Below, piece after piece: positions 38,054 through 47,445 of a DNA stretch of 64,000 nucleotides (positions are counted from its first letter, which is position 1; each line of letters begins with the position of its first letter). A program made the position numbers and the translations under genes. The DNA is from Cellulomonas iranensis NBRC 101100 = JCM 18110 (GTDB taxonomy: Bacteria > Actinomycetota > Actinomycetes > Actinomycetales > Cellulomonadaceae), in NCBI RefSeq assembly GCF_001552375.1, contig NZ_BCRB01000013.1, forward strand, positions 1-64,000. Reading direction: 5' to 3'. The notes beneath the pieces were generated by a model. It did no database searches. It had not been told where the DNA came from and saw only the letters and a program-made list of their open reading frames with translations.

Positions 38054-40504
38054 TCAGGGACGTTGCGTGGGCAGCGGCACCGCACCGGCCTGGCCACCAC
38101 CGCCCCCGGCACCGCCGCCGTCACCCGGCGGCGGCTCCTCGGTCGGCGCGGGTGTCGGCTGCGTCGGTGCGGGGGTCGGCGACGGGGACGGGGCTCCCGA
38201 CGACACGACGAGCGTGACGGTGGCGCCCGAGTCGACCGTCGACCCCTCACCGGGTTCGGCGCGGATGACGCGCCCCGCGGGGACGGACGCCGACTGCTCG
38301 GAGCGCACGCTCGCCACGAGCCCCGCACCCTGCAGCACGCCCGTGGCGTCGGCCTCGGTGCGACCCACGAGGCCGCCGGGCACCTGCACCTGGGCAGGCT
38401 CCTCGGGCTCCTCGGGCGGCGCCTCGGTCGGCTCCTCGGTCGCGGTGGCGGTCGGCGTCGGCCTGCCGCCCACGTTCGCGCGCGGCGGGAAGTTCTCGAC
38501 CTGGGCGAACCTGGGGTTCGCGAAGACCTTGCCCATGTAGTCGGCCCACAGCACGGCGGGGTACGACGACCCGGTGATCTGGCTGTAGTCGCCCCAGGCC
38601 TCGATCGAGTCGAGTCCGCGGCCGTCCTGCGCCTGCTGGGACAGCGCGACCGCCGTCGCGAGCTGCGGGACGTAGCCGATGAACCACGCCGACTTGTTGT
38701 CGGTCGAGGTACCCGTCTTGCCTGCGATCGGGCGGCCGAGGCGCGCGATCTGCGCCTTGCCCGAGCCCTGCTCGACGACCTGGGTCATCGCGTAGGTGGC
38801 GTCCGCCATGACGTCCGCCGCGAAGACCGGCCGGCCGGCCGTGTCGGGCTGCCAGGCGACGGTCCCGTCGTTGTTCTCGACGACCTGGAGGATGTGCGGC
38901 GTCCGCTGCACGCCCTGCGCCGCGAACGTCGCGTACGCGCCCGTCATGTCGAGCGGGTGGACGAGGTCGGAGCCCAGGACGTTCGAGGGCACGCTCGTCA
39001 GCGGCGTCGTGATGCCCGCCTCGGTGGCGACGCGCGCGGTGTTCTCGGGGCCGACCTTGATGTTGAGCGCCGCGTACACGGTGTTCACCGAGTCCGCGGT
39101 CGCCTTGACCAGGTCGATCTGGCCGAAGCTCTGACCGTTGCCGCGGCCGAAGTTGCGGACGTCCTTGGTACCGCCCTCCCACTCGGGGAAGCGCTGCGGC
39201 GAGTTGCCGTCGAACCTCGTCGACAGGCCGATGCCCTCCTGCAGCCCGGCGACCAGGGCGAACGGCTTGAACGTCGACCCGGCCTGGACCTTGTCGAACG
39301 TCGCGGTGTTCTTCTGGTCCGCGAGGTAGTCGGGGCCGCCGTAGAGCGCGACGATGCCACCCGTGGCGGGGTCGACCGAGACGACCGAGACACGCAGCCG
39401 CTCGTTGGGCACGGCGCCGTCCGAGAGCGCGCCGGAGCGCAGCCCCTCGGCCGACTCGACCGCGGCCTGCTGCACCGACTGGTCGATCGTCGTGACGATC
39501 TTCAGGCCCTTGGTGCGCAGCTCGCCCGAGGTCCACAGGTTGGTCGCGAGCAGCTCGTTCTCGACCATCTCGAGCAGGTACCCGTTCGGGCCGCGGTACG
39601 TCTCGGACTTGACGTACTCGATCGTCGTCGGGAAGACCTGCGCGGCGCGGTCGCTCGCGCTGAGCCATCCGGAGTCGACCATCGAGTCGAGGACGATGCC
39701 CCAGCGCTGCTGCGACTTCTCCGGGCTCACGGCCGGGTCCCAGTTGTTCGGCGACGGGATCAGCGCCGCGAGCAGGGCCGCCTCGGAGACCGACATCTCG
39801 GCCGCGGGCTTGCCGAAGTACGACTTGGACGCCGCCTCGATCCCGTAGGAGTCACGACCGAAGTAGATCGTGTTGAGGTAGCGGCCCATGATCTGTTCCT
39901 TGGACTCGCTCTGGGACAGCTTGACGGCGAGGATCGCCTCCTTCGCCTTGCCCCAGTAGTCCTTGGTGGTGTTCTGGTAGTACCGCTCGACGTACTGCTG
40001 GGTCAGCGTCGACCCGCCCTGCGTCGGCTTGCCCTGGACGTTGTTGATGAAGGCGCGGGCCATGCCGGTGATCGACACGCCCCGGTTGGTGAAGAACGTC
40101 TTGTCCTCGCCGGCCGCGACCGCCTGGCCGACGTACTCGGGCAGCGTCGAGTACTCGACGATCTCGCGCTTCTGCTTCGCGAACGTCCCCATGACCTCGC
40201 CCGGCTGACCGGGTTCGGCCCCCGCGAAGTACACGGTGGTGGTCTGGAACTGGACCTCGGCGAGCGCGTCGGGCGGGTTGATGAACGCGAACGCCGCCGC
40301 ACCGGCACCGAGCAGCAGGAAGATCCCGCCGATGAACGTGCCGAGCACGACCCGCCACGACGGGAGCCAGCGACGCACGCCACGGTGCTCGCGGCGGGGG
40401 TAGTTCCAGAACTTCCGCTTCTCCGGCGGGGTCGCCCGGGTCGACGCGCGACGCGTGCCGCGGCGTGCGCGCGTGGGCGCCGCACGGCGTGTGCTGCCTG
40501 CCAA
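38054..40504 (-). CDS. Bifunctional penicillin-binding protein (GT51 transglycosylase, transpeptidase, PASTA)
   Basis: An 816-residue class A PBP that polymerises and cross-links peptidoglycan. Order: basic cytoplasmic N-terminus, one transmembrane helix (about 50-75), GT51 domain with [13 protein letters not shown] and GGSTLTQQ (catalytic Glu in AGEDKTF), transpeptidase domain with SxxK as STFK, SVN and KTGTS, then one PASTA-like repeat (about residues 700-770, [22 protein letters not shown]) and a Pro/Gly-rich tail. Comparable to PonA-type enzymes of actinobacteria. Divergent from the PadR regulator. Confidence 0.94.
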   Translation of the reverse strand: MAGSTRRAAPTRARRGTRRASTRATPPEKRKFWNYPRREHRGVRRWLPSWRVVLGTFIGGIFLLLGAGAAAFAFINPPDALAEVQFQTTTVYFAGAEPGQPGEVMGTFAKQKREIVEYSTLPEYVGQAVAAGEDKTFFTNRGVSITGMARAFINNVQGKPTQGGSTLTQQYVERYYQNTTKDYWGKAKEAILAVKLSQSESKEQIMGRYLNTIYFGRDSYGIEAASKSYFGKPAAEMSVSEAALLAALIPSPNNWDPAVSPEKSQQRWGIVLDSMVDSGWLSASDRAAQVFPTTIEYVKSETYRGPNGYLLEMVENELLATNLWTSGELRTKGLKIVTTIDQSVQQAAVESAEGLRSGALSDGAVPNERLRVSVVSVDPATGGIVALYGGPDYLADQKNTATFDKVQAGSTFKPFALVAGLQEGIGLSTRFDGNSPQRFPEWEGGTKDVRNFGRGNGQSFGQIDLVKATADSVNTVYAALNIKVGPENTARVATEAGITTPLTSVPSNVLGSDLVHPLDMTGAYATFAAQGVQRTPHILQVVENNDGTVAWQPDTAGRPVFAADVMADATYAMTQVVEQGSGKAQIARLGRPIAGKTGTSTDNKSAWFIGYVPQLATAVALSQQAQDGRGLDSIEAWGDYSQITGSSYPAVLWADYMGKVFANPRFAQVENFPPRANVGGRPTPTATATEEPTEAPPEEPEEPAQVQVPGGLVGRTEADATGVLQGAGLVASVRSEQSASVPAGRVIRAEPGEGSTVDSGATVTLVVSSGAPSPSPTPAPTQPTPAPTEEPPPGDGGGAGGGGGQAGAVPLPTQRP

Positions 40505-40832
40505 CGGGGGACCTCTCGTGCCGACGACGGTGCTGGCGGACGCTCCGCCGCGGCCCGCGTGGGGGCGCGTCGGTGGGGGCGCTGCCGACGTCAGTATGGA
40601 CGACCGACTTGGGCGGTGGCTCGCGCAGGGCGCCCGGGACGTCCCGTTCTGGGCGGGACTTCACACGATCGGCACCCTGTCGCGACGCGATCCGGCGCGC
40701 CCGCGCACACGACGTGGTGGGCGACCTGTTGTCGTCGGGCACGCGCGCGACATATTCTCCGGATGTATCGAGTTGATACATCGAGATCGGGCGACCGCCC
40801 GGTCCCGGTCCCCGACGGCACGAGGAGGCCAG
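40505..40832. other. Divergent control region between the PBP and PadR genes
   Basis: A 328-bp gap without a gene. It holds the PadR-type operator (40762-40782), a GAGGAGG ribosome-binding site before GTG 40833, and presumably the PBP promoter toward the left; no other clear element is seen. Confidence 0.5.
40762..40782. promoter_or_regulatory. PadR-type operator upstream of padR-ino1
   Basis: A perfect 8-bp inverted repeat, GATGTATC-GAGTT-GATACATC. The ATGT...ACAT ends are typical of PadR-family operators. It lies 51 nt before the PadR start, in the most AT-rich stretch of the area, so autoregulation of padR-ino1 is likely. Confidence 0.75.
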
Positions 40833-41471
40833 GTGCGCGGACGTTCCGACGTGCTCGAGCCGGCGATCCTCGGGCTGCTCGCCGGGTCGCCCATGCACGG
40901 GTACGAGCTGCGCAAGCGCCTCAACCTCGTGCTCGGCTCGTTCCGTGCGCTGTCGTACGGCTCGCTGTACCCGTGCCTCAAGGGGCTCGTGGACCGCGGG
41001 CTGATCGCCGGCACGGACTCGCCCGGCGACCGCACGGTCGCCAGCAAGCGCGCACGGATCGTGTACGAGCTGACCGCCGACGGCAAGGAGCACCTGCAGC
41101 AGGTGCTCTCGACGTCCGGGCCGGCGGCCTGGGAGGACGAGAACTTCGACGTGCGCTTCGCGTTCTTCGGCCAGACGGACGCCGAGACGCGGCTGCGCAT
41201 CCTCGAAGGTCGCCGTTCCCGGCTGACCGAGCGGCTCGAGACGTTCCGTCAGTCGTTCGCCCGGACCCGCGAGCGCATGGACGAGTACACGCTCGAGCTC
41301 CAGCGCCACGGCCTCGAGCAGGTCGAGCGCGAGGTCCGCTGGCTGGACGACCTCATCGACAACGAGCGCGGCGTCCGTCGCGCTCGCCCCGAGGGCGGTG
41401 GCCGACCGGCCGCCGCTGCAGACGACGCCGAGGGCTCATCCGAGGCGCGAATCGAGAAGGAGCGAGGATGA
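40833..41471 (+). CDS. PadR-family transcriptional regulator
   Basis: A 212-residue repressor with an N-terminal winged helix ([24 protein letters not shown], then [20 protein letters not shown]) and a helical C-terminal dimerisation domain (about 100-190). GTG at 40833 has GAGGAGG upstream; the stop overlaps the ino1 start (ATGA). The operator at 40762-40782 and the overlap make it a probable regulator of ino1, i.e. of inositol supply for phosphatidylinositol and mycothiol. The same arrangement is common in actinobacteria. Confidence 0.9.
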   Translation: MRGRSDVLEPAILGLLAGSPMHGYELRKRLNLVLGSFRALSYGSLYPCLKGLVDRGLIAGTDSPGDRTVASKRARIVYELTADGKEHLQQVLSTSGPAAWEDENFDVRFAFFGQTDAETRLRILEGRRSRLTERLETFRQSFARTRERMDEYTLELQRHGLEQVEREVRWLDDLIDNERGVRRARPEGGGRPAAAADDAEGSSEARIEKERG

Positions 41472-42562
41472 CCTCCATCCGCGTCGCCATCGTCGGCGTC
41501 GGCAACTGCGCCGCGTCGCTTGTCCAGGGCGTGCACTACTACCGGGACGCCGACCCGGCGGGCAAGGTCCCCGGCCTCATGCACGTCCAGTTCGGCGACT
41601 ACCACGTGCGCGACCTCGAGTTCGTCGCCGCGTTCGACGTGGACGCCAAGAAGGTCGGCTTCGACCTGTCGGAGGCGATCTTCAACTCCGAGAACAACAC
41701 CATCAAGATCTCCGACGTCCCGCCGCTGGGCGTCACGGTGCAGCGCGGCCACACGCTCGACGGCCTGGGCAAGTACTACTCCCAGACCATCGAGGAGTCG
41801 GACGCCGAGCCGGTCGACGTCGTGCAGACCCTCAAGGACCAGCAGGTCGACGTGCTCGTCTGCTACCTGCCCGTCGGGTCGGAGGCCGCCGCGAAGTTCT
41901 ACGCGCAGTGCGCCATCGACGCGGGCGTCGCGTTCGTCAACGCGCTGCCCGTCTTCATCGCGTCGGACCCCGAGTGGGCCGCGAAGTTCGAGGCCGCCGG
42001 TGTCCCGATCGTCGGCGACGACATCAAGTCGCAGGTCGGTGCGACCATCACGCACCGCGTGCTCGCGCGCCTCTTCGAGGACCGCGGCGTCATCCTGGAC
42101 CGCACGTACCAGCTGAACGTCGGCGGCAACATGGACTTCAAGAACATGCTCGAGCGCGAGCGCCTGGAGTCGAAGAAGATCTCGAAGACGCAGGCCGTCA
42201 CGTCGAACCTCGAGGACGGCCCGCTGTCCGGCAAGAAGGACGACCGCAACGTCCACATCGGCCCGTCGGACTACGTCGCGTGGCTCGACGACCGCAAGTG
42301 GGCGTACGTGCGCCTCGAGGGCCGCGCGTTCGGCGAGGTGCCCCTGAACCTCGAGTACAAGCTCGAGGTGTGGGACTCCCCCAACTCGGCGGGCATCATC
42401 ATCGACGCCGTCCGCGCCGCGAAGATCGCGAAGGACCGCGGCGTCGGCGGCCCGATCCTGTCGGCGTCGACGTACTTCATGAAGTCCCCGCCGGTGCAGA
42501 TGGAGGACACGAAGGGCCGGGCGCAGCTCGAGGCCTTCATCCGCGGCGAGGTCGAGCGCTGA
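41468..42562 (+). CDS. ino1: Inositol-3-phosphate synthase
   Basis: A 364-residue NAD-dependent enzyme that turns glucose 6-phosphate into 1D-myo-inositol 3-phosphate, the first step toward mycothiol and phosphatidylinositol in actinobacteria. The N-terminal Rossmann motif [25 protein letters not shown], and [10 protein letters not shown] segments match the actinobacterial short form. ATG at 41468 has AAGGAGCGAGG and overlaps padR by 4 nt. Confidence 0.95.
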   Translation: MTSIRVAIVGVGNCAASLVQGVHYYRDADPAGKVPGLMHVQFGDYHVRDLEFVAAFDVDAKKVGFDLSEAIFNSENNTIKISDVPPLGVTVQRGHTLDGLGKYYSQTIEESDAEPVDVVQTLKDQQVDVLVCYLPVGSEAAAKFYAQCAIDAGVAFVNALPVFIASDPEWAAKFEAAGVPIVGDDIKSQVGATITHRVLARLFEDRGVILDRTYQLNVGGNMDFKNMLERERLESKKISKTQAVTSNLEDGPLSGKKDDRNVHIGPSDYVAWLDDRKWAYVRLEGRAFGEVPLNLEYKLEVWDSPNSAGIIIDAVRAAKIAKDRGVGGPILSASTYFMKSPPVQMEDTKGRAQLEAFIRGEVER

Positions 42563-42710
42563 GCCGGAGCACGCTGGAGGTCGGGGTCCGGCGCGCAGCA
42601 TCAGACCCCGGCCGGAGGCGGGCGCAGGCTCAGCGCGACCAGCAGGTCGAAGCGCTGAGCCGGAGCTGACCGGAGGCCGAGGCCTGGCGCGCAGCGTCAG
42701 GCCTCGGCCC
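42551..42710 (+). terminator. Tandem duplicated terminator hairpins after ino1 with covarying stems
   Basis: Unit 1 (42579-42613): GGTCGGGGTC pairs with GACCCCGGCC. Unit 2 (42675-42709): GGCCGAGGCCT pairs with AGGCCTCGGCC. Both follow the same GCGCTGAGCCGGAGC sequence (unit 1 begins at the ino1 stop) and share the loop core GGCGCGCAGC. The stems differ but remain paired, so the structure is conserved while the sequence has diverged. Confidence 0.75.
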
Positions 42711-42717
42711 GAGTCAC

Positions 42718-42766
42718 GAGGTGTGCGGGGTTGCCGTCGTCCAGCGGCGGCAACCCCGCACACCTC
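42718..42766. terminator. 19-bp perfect hairpin upstream of the AbiEi-like gene
   Basis: Left arm 42718-42736, right arm 42748-42766, 11-nt loop. Its core GGGGTTGCCGTC recurs in the hairpin at the end of the AbiEi-like gene (43816-43854). Confidence 0.75.
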
Positions 42767-42832
42767 TGTCGCGTCGTCCACAGGTTCGCGGGAGTCGCCA
42801 CGCAGCGGCCCCCGATCGGCGACGCTCGTCGG

Positions 42833-43819
42833 ATGGGCGGACCTGCGGCGGCGCGACCGGTCGACGTGAGCGGGCTCCCCGCTCTCGAGATGCTGCCCTC
42901 GTCCGCACGCCGGGTGGTGCGGCGTCACGACGGCGTGGCAACCACCGCATTGCTCGCGAGCGCCGGCGTCAGCGACACCGTGGTGTCCCGCCGGGTCCGT
43001 CAGGGTCACTGGCGACGACTGCACCGGGGCGTGGTCCTGCTGCAGTCCGGCCCGCCGTCGTGGCGCCAGCTCGCGCAGGGCGCGGTCCTGGCCGCCGGAC
43101 CCGGTGCGGCGCTCTCGCACCGGTCGGCCGGGTTCGCTCACGGACTGGTGGCGACGCCCGCGCCCGAGATGGTCGTCAGCGTGCCGCTAGAGCGCACGCC
43201 GGGCACGCGACCGGGACTCGTGGTCCGCCGCCGACGGTCCATGCCGCCCGCAGCCGGCGCCCTCCGGTGCGTCGACGTGGCCGACACCGTGCTCGACCTG
43301 GTCGCGGACGCCCGGCGCGAGGACGAGGTCGTCGGCCTGCTGTGCGACGCGGCTCGATCGGGGGTACCGCGACCGCTGCTGCTGTCGACGCTCGCCCGAC
43401 GGCCGGTCCTGCGCCATCGCAGGATGGTCGCCGACCTCCTCGGCGACGCTGACGCCCGGGTGGAGTCGCCGCTCGAGCTGAGGTTCGACCGCGACGTCGA
43501 GTACGCGCACGGCCTGCCGCGCTCGTCGGCCCAGGTCCGCGAGCGGGTGGGCGCCGGATGGATACGAGCGGACCGGCGTTACCGGGAGCTCGGGGTGCGC
43601 GTGGAGCTCGACGGCCGGCTCGCGCACGACGGTCGGGCCGACGCGGACGCGTGGCGTGACAACGTCGTCCGCGTCGAGAGCGGTGACATCACCCTGCGTT
43701 ACCGGTGGCGGCACGTGGTCACGTCGCCCTGCGCGATCGCATCCCAGCTCGCCGCGGCGCTGAGCCGCCGCGGATGGCGTGGCGCGCCGCGCAGGTGCGG
43801 CGTGACATGTGGACTGTGA
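42833..43819 (+). CDS. AbiEi-like wHTH plus Vsr/DUF559-type endonuclease-fold protein
   Basis: A 328-residue protein. An N-terminal winged helix (HDGVATTALLASAGVSDTVVSRRVRQG, then HRGVVLL) resembles the AbiEi antitoxin DNA-binding domain; the C-terminal part (about 230-320) carries VESPLELRF, RYRELGVRVELDGRLAHD and WRDNVV, a Vsr/DUF559-like restriction-endonuclease fold with the E...(V)E core. Such fusions are frequent and usually multi-copy in actinobacteria, and their role is unknown. ATG 42833 follows a GACGCT box at 6 nt (leaderless). The stop codon lies inside a 16-bp hairpin. Confidence 0.8.
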   Translation: MGGPAAARPVDVSGLPALEMLPSSARRVVRRHDGVATTALLASAGVSDTVVSRRVRQGHWRRLHRGVVLLQSGPPSWRQLAQGAVLAAGPGAALSHRSAGFAHGLVATPAPEMVVSVPLERTPGTRPGLVVRRRRSMPPAAGALRCVDVADTVLDLVADARREDEVVGLLCDAARSGVPRPLLLSTLARRPVLRHRRMVADLLGDADARVESPLELRFDRDVEYAHGLPRSSAQVRERVGAGWIRADRRYRELGVRVELDGRLAHDGRADADAWRDNVVRVESGDITLRYRWRHVVTSPCAIASQLAAALSRRGWRGAPRRCGVTCGL

Positions 43820-43854
43820 GGGGTTGCCGTCACGTGGCGACGGCAACCCCTCAC
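43816..43854. terminator. 16-bp perfect hairpin containing the AbiEi-like stop codon
   Basis: GTGAGGGGTTGCCGTC (43816-43831), 7-nt loop, GACGGCAACCCCTCAC (43839-43854). The TGA stop (43817-43819) is in the left arm. It ends the plus-strand gene against the convergent minus-strand gene at 43974. Confidence 0.8.
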
Positions 43855-43876
43855 GCTCGCGTCAGGCTCAGGGCGC

Positions 43877-43960
43877 GGCTCGGGCGACGAGCCGCGGCGC
43901 CCCGGTGGCCGGGGCGGGTCGTGAGGGTGCTGCCGGTCCGCGGCCGCAACCCTTCACGAC
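43877..43960. terminator. Further stacked hairpins in the convergent gap
   Basis: GGCTCG/CGAGCC (43877-43893), CGCCCCGG/CCGGGGCG (43898-43916) and an imperfect GTCGTGA-type stem (about 43918-43960). Together with the hairpin at 43816 they make a bidirectional terminator region. Confidence 0.55.
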
Positions 43961-43973
43961 CCGGTGGCGCGCG

Positions 43974-45425
43974 TCAGGGGGCGACGAGCGCCGCCGTGAC
44001 CGCGAGCGCGCGCGGTCCGTCTCCCGCGGGACCCACGAGCACGGTCCCACCGGTCGTGGCGTCGAGCAGCCACAGCTCGACGGGCGCCGGGTCCTCGGGC
44101 GCGATGCCGAGCTGCACGGCGACCCGACCCGCGCCGGCGGCGTGCACCGCGAGGGCGACCCGCGGACCGTCCAGGCTCACGGCGACGGGGCCGGGCCCCG
44201 TTCCTGGCTGCCACGGCTTGACGACGACGCCACCGCCCTCGCCCGCAGGCAGCACGACCACCGTCCGCCCCCCACTCGTCGCCGCGGTGCCCGCTCCCCC
44301 GGGTGCGTCGAGGACCCGCACGTCACCGTCGAGGGTGACCTCTGCCCACCAGGTGGCGAGCACGTCGGCGGCGTCGGAGTCAGGGTCGGCGACGTCGGCG
44401 TGCCTGGAGCAGCTCGCCAGCACGGTGCGCGCGTCCGTCCAGGTCACGACGGCGCACTCGCCGGCGTCCTGGTCGAGCAGAAGGTCGCTCGTGGCCCCCG
44501 TGTGCAGGTCGACGAGCAGCGTCGAGTCGCCCAGGTAGCCGCCGAGCGCGTCGTACCTCTCCGAGAAGGTGGGCAGCGCCAGGCGACGGCCGTCCGGCGA
44601 CATGGTGGCCCCCCGGTGCTCGCCCGACCTCACCCGGACGCCGAGGCTCCCGACCGGACGACCGACCGTCACGGCGACCAGCTCGAGTCGGTAGTCGGCG
44701 ACAGTCGTCCACCAGAGCTCGGCACCGTCGTCCCTCAGCCCGACGTACGCGTCGGCATCGCCGAGCGTCCCGAGGCCCGCGGGCTCGCGGGTGACCGCGC
44801 CGGTGAGCAGGTCGATGCGACCTCGCTCGTAGCCCAGCCGGTCCGACGTGGGGATGACGACCGTCGCGACGGTCGAGCCCGGCTCCCAGCCGACGACCCA
44901 CAGGCCGGGGACGTCGAGGTCCGCGACGAGGTACGCGGTCCCCGTCGGCGACAGGAGCGCGAGCAGACCGGCGACGTCACGGAGGCCGACCTGGTCGACG
45001 GGACCGTACTGGGCGAGGGTCCACCCGGTGGTCGCCGCCTCGAGGACACCAGGGGGCAGCGCGTGGAGCACGGGCGCCCCGGTGCGCTCGACCTCGACGA
45101 GGGGCACCTCGGGCGCCGCTGGCGCCGTCGGTGCGGCGTCCCCGCTCGGCGAGGGCGTCGGCGACGGCGTCGCCGTGGACGTCGGCGTCGGGGTGTGGGC
45201 GGGCTGCGGGGCGGGCGCCCGGTGCAGGCCGAACCACCCGGCCACCCCCAGGAGCCCGGCCGCCGCCGCGGCGACCGCGGCGTACGACACGGCGCGTCCG
45301 CGCCGGGCGCGCGCCACGCGGGCGTGCAGGTCCGCGAGGGTCGCGGCGTCCGGCCGGGTGCCCTCCTCGTGCTGCTCCTGACGACGCAGCGCGGCGTCGA
45401 GCCGCGCGCTCAGGTCACCGCTCAC
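43974..45425 (-). CDS. Membrane-anchored beta-propeller-like protein encoded with the ECF sigma factor
   Basis: A 483-residue protein: a cytoplasmic N-terminal region of about 47 residues (RLDAALRRQEQHEEG), one transmembrane helix (about 48-68), a Pro/Thr/Ser-rich linker (72-100), then a long extracytoplasmic region of repeated beta-strand blocks (YLVADLDVPGLWVVG, LWLLDATTGGTVLVG) suggestive of a WD/YVTN-type propeller. Its start overlaps the sigma-factor stop by 11 nt. The cytoplasmic part could act as an anti-sigma segment, but no zinc-binding HxxxCxxC motif is present, so this is uncertain. Confidence 0.7.
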   Translation of the reverse strand: MSGDLSARLDAALRRQEQHEEGTRPDAATLADLHARVARARRGRAVSYAAVAAAAAGLLGVAGWFGLHRAPAPQPAHTPTPTSTATPSPTPSPSGDAAPTAPAAPEVPLVEVERTGAPVLHALPPGVLEAATTGWTLAQYGPVDQVGLRDVAGLLALLSPTGTAYLVADLDVPGLWVVGWEPGSTVATVVIPTSDRLGYERGRIDLLTGAVTREPAGLGTLGDADAYVGLRDDGAELWWTTVADYRLELVAVTVGRPVGSLGVRVRSGEHRGATMSPDGRRLALPTFSERYDALGGYLGDSTLLVDLHTGATSDLLLDQDAGECAVVTWTDARTVLASCSRHADVADPDSDAADVLATWWAEVTLDGDVRVLDAPGGAGTAATSGGRTVVVLPAGEGGGVVVKPWQPGTGPGPVAVSLDGPRVALAVHAAGAGRVAVQLGIAPEDPAPVELWLLDATTGGTVLVGPAGDGPRALAVTAALVAP

Positions 45426-45981
45426 GGCGCACCTCCGGGGTGTCGCGGGTCGAGTCGACGAGCGTGACGGGCAGCCGCTCGCCGCCCGTGGTGGTCGTGC
45501 CCAGCGCCGCGTCGAGCGTCGCGACCGCGTCGGACACGTAACGCTTGACCGCGCCCTCGCTGATGCCGAGCAGGCGGGCGGTGTCCCGCACGGACAGGTC
45601 GTCCAGGTGCCGCAGCACGACGCAGGCGCGCTGCTGCGGCGGCAGCGCCGCGAGCGCGGCGGCCACGTCGGCGTCCAGCAGGTCCGACCGCAGCTCGGTG
45701 CTGACCGCCTCGCGGCCCGCGAGCCGCACGACCGCGGCCCGCTCGCGGCCCCGCCGGCGCGCACGGTCCACGAACCGTGACGCGACGGCGCGGCGCACGT
45801 ACGCCTCGGCCTGCGGCACCGACCCGAACGACGCGCGCGCCGAGAACGTCGAGACCAGCGCGTCGTGCAGGACGTCCTGCGCCTCGTGCCGGTCCCCCGT
45901 CAGCACCGTCGCGTACGCGACGAGCCCGCCGTACCGCTCCGCCACGAGCCGGTCGAGCATCGCTGCCCCGTCCCGGCTCAC
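45415..45981 (-). CDS. ECF-type RNA polymerase sigma-70 factor
   Basis: A 188-residue (from GTG 45981) sigma factor with region 2 (YGGLVAYATVLTGDRHEAQDVLHDALVSTF) and region 4 (LPPQQRACVVLRHLDDLSVRDTARLLGISEGAVKRYVSDA). Resembles the actinobacterial SigE/SigK-type 'SigE-like' extracytoplasmic factors. The GTG at 45981 has GTGAGGACGAC upstream; an ATG at 46026 would add 15 residues. It is encoded with the membrane-anchored protein whose cytoplasmic end may control it. Its own promoter is not obvious. Confidence 0.87.
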   Translation of the reverse strand: MSRDGAAMLDRLVAERYGGLVAYATVLTGDRHEAQDVLHDALVSTFSARASFGSVPQAEAYVRRAVASRFVDRARRRGRERAAVVRLAGREAVSTELRSDLLDADVAAALAALPPQQRACVVLRHLDDLSVRDTARLLGISEGAVKRYVSDAVATLDAALGTTTTGGERLPVTLVDSTRDTPEVRRER

Positions 45982-46122
45982 GTCGTCCTCACCATCGTCG
46001 CCGCCCTCGCATCGGTCCCGGACCATCCTGTCGCCACCACAACGACGCAGGTCCGCGCCAGGTTGTGCGGCACGTCGGGGGTGACGTGCGGCGGCCCGGC
46101 GGGCGTGGTCGGCGGCGGCACG

Positions 46123-46128
46123 TAGCCT
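46123..46128 (+). promoter_or_regulatory. -10 box TAGCCT, leaderless MFS transcript
   Basis: TAGCCT ends 6 nt before GTG 46135; no ribosome-binding site. Divergent from the ECF sigma gene. Confidence 0.45.
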
Positions 46129-46134
46129 GAGGCG

Positions 46135-47445
46135 GTGCAGGTGATCTCCGACCTTCGGGCGCTCTGGCCGCTGACCGGCTTCCGGCGCCTGTTCGCCGTG
46201 CGGCTGGTGAGCCAGTCATCCGACGGCATGTTCCAGGTCGGGCTGGCCACGCTGTTCTTCTTCTCGCCCGAGAACGCGTCGACCGCCACGGGCGTCGCCG
46301 CCGCGTTCGCGGTCCTCCTGCTGCCGTTCACGATCGTGGGGCCGTGGGCCGGCGTGCTGCTGGACCGGTGGCGCCGCCGCCAGGTGCTGCTGTACGGCAA
46401 CCTCGTGCGGGTCGCGCTGACCGCGACGATCGCGGTGGTCATGCTCACGCAGGGCGTGGGGCCGCTGGTGTACGTGCTCGCGCTCGTGACGCTGTCGGTG
46501 AACCGGTTCCTGCTCGCGGCGCTGTCGGCGTCGCTGCCGAAGGTCGTCGACGGGCCCCTGCTGCTCACCGCCAACTCGCTGACGCCGACGCTGGGGGCGG
46601 CGTCGGCGGGCGTGGGGGCGCTCGTGGGCTTCGTGCTGGGTCTGCTGCTGCCGGACGGCCGCCTGCGGGACGCGGTCTCGCTGCTCGTGGCGGCGGCGGT
46701 GATGGCGTGCGCGTCGGCGCTGGCGGCGCGCCTCGGCCCCGACCAGCTCGGGCCGGACGAGCGCGTTGACACCTCCGAGATGAAGGCGGCGCTCGCGAGC
46801 CTCGCGCACGGCCTGGTGGCGGGCGCGCGGTACCTGGTCGCGCGCCGGACCCCGGGGTACGCGCTCGGCGTCATGGCGCTGCACCGGTTCTGCTACGGCG
46901 CGGTCTTCATCGCGAGCATCCTCATCTCGCGCAACCTGCTGTCCGACCCGGCCGACGCCGGCGCGGGCCTGCGCACGTTCGGCACGGTCCTGGCCGCGAG
47001 CGCCGTCGGGTTCGCCCTCGCGGTCGTGCTGACGCCGCTGCTGGTGCCGCGCGTGGGCGCGCACGTGTGGATCGTCGCGTGCATGCTGCTCGCCGTCGTC
47101 AGCCAGCTCGTACTCGTCGTGACCGTCGCGCGTGCCGCGGTGCTCGCGACGGCCGTGGCGCTGGGGCTCGCGGCGCAGGGCGCGAAGATCGCCGTCGACA
47201 CGATCGTGCAGCGCGACACCGCCGACGCGTACCGGGGGCGGGCGTTCTCGCTGTACGACGTCCTCTACAACGCGGCGTTCGTCGGGGCGGCGGCGCTCGC
47301 CGCGGTCGCGCTGCCCGACACCGGCTGGTCGCGCGCCGTGTTCGCGGTGATCGCGGGCGTGTACCTGGTGGGGGCGCTCGTGTTCGCGGCGGGCCCGCGC
47401 GAGCCCGTGGACGTGCCGGCGGCGCCCGCGACGGTCCGTACGTGA
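46135..47445 (+). CDS. MFS transporter (major facilitator superfamily)
   Basis: A 436-residue integral membrane protein with about twelve helices, the MFS loop 2-3 motif in the form GVLLDRWRRRQVLL, and a matching second-half element (LVPRVGAHVW). Likely an exporter, close in look to MFS drug permeases; the substrate is unknown. The GTG start follows a leaderless -10 box, and the stop overlaps the start of the LOV phosphatase gene (GTGA), so the two are co-translated, which could link transport to light or stress signalling (inference). Confidence 0.85.
   Translation: MQVISDLRALWPLTGFRRLFAVRLVSQSSDGMFQVGLATLFFFSPENASTATGVAAAFAVLLLPFTIVGPWAGVLLDRWRRRQVLLYGNLVRVALTATIAVVMLTQGVGPLVYVLALVTLSVNRFLLAALSASLPKVVDGPLLLTANSLTPTLGAASAGVGALVGFVLGLLLPDGRLRDAVSLLVAAAVMACASALAARLGPDQLGPDERVDTSEMKAALASLAHGLVAGARYLVARRTPGYALGVMALHRFCYGAVFIASILISRNLLSDPADAGAGLRTFGTVLAASAVGFALAVVLTPLLVPRVGAHVWIVACMLLAVVSQLVLVVTVARAAVLATAVALGLAAQGAKIAVDTIVQRDTADAYRGRAFSLYDVLYNAAFVGAAALAAVALPDTGWSRAVFAVIAGVYLVGALVFAAGPREPVDVPAAPATVRT

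Noticed and set aside
38063-41467. Very long plus-strand frame running into ino1
   Set aside because: Only the ino1 part (from 41468) is protein-like; the rest is the antisense of the PBP gene and of padR in another frame.
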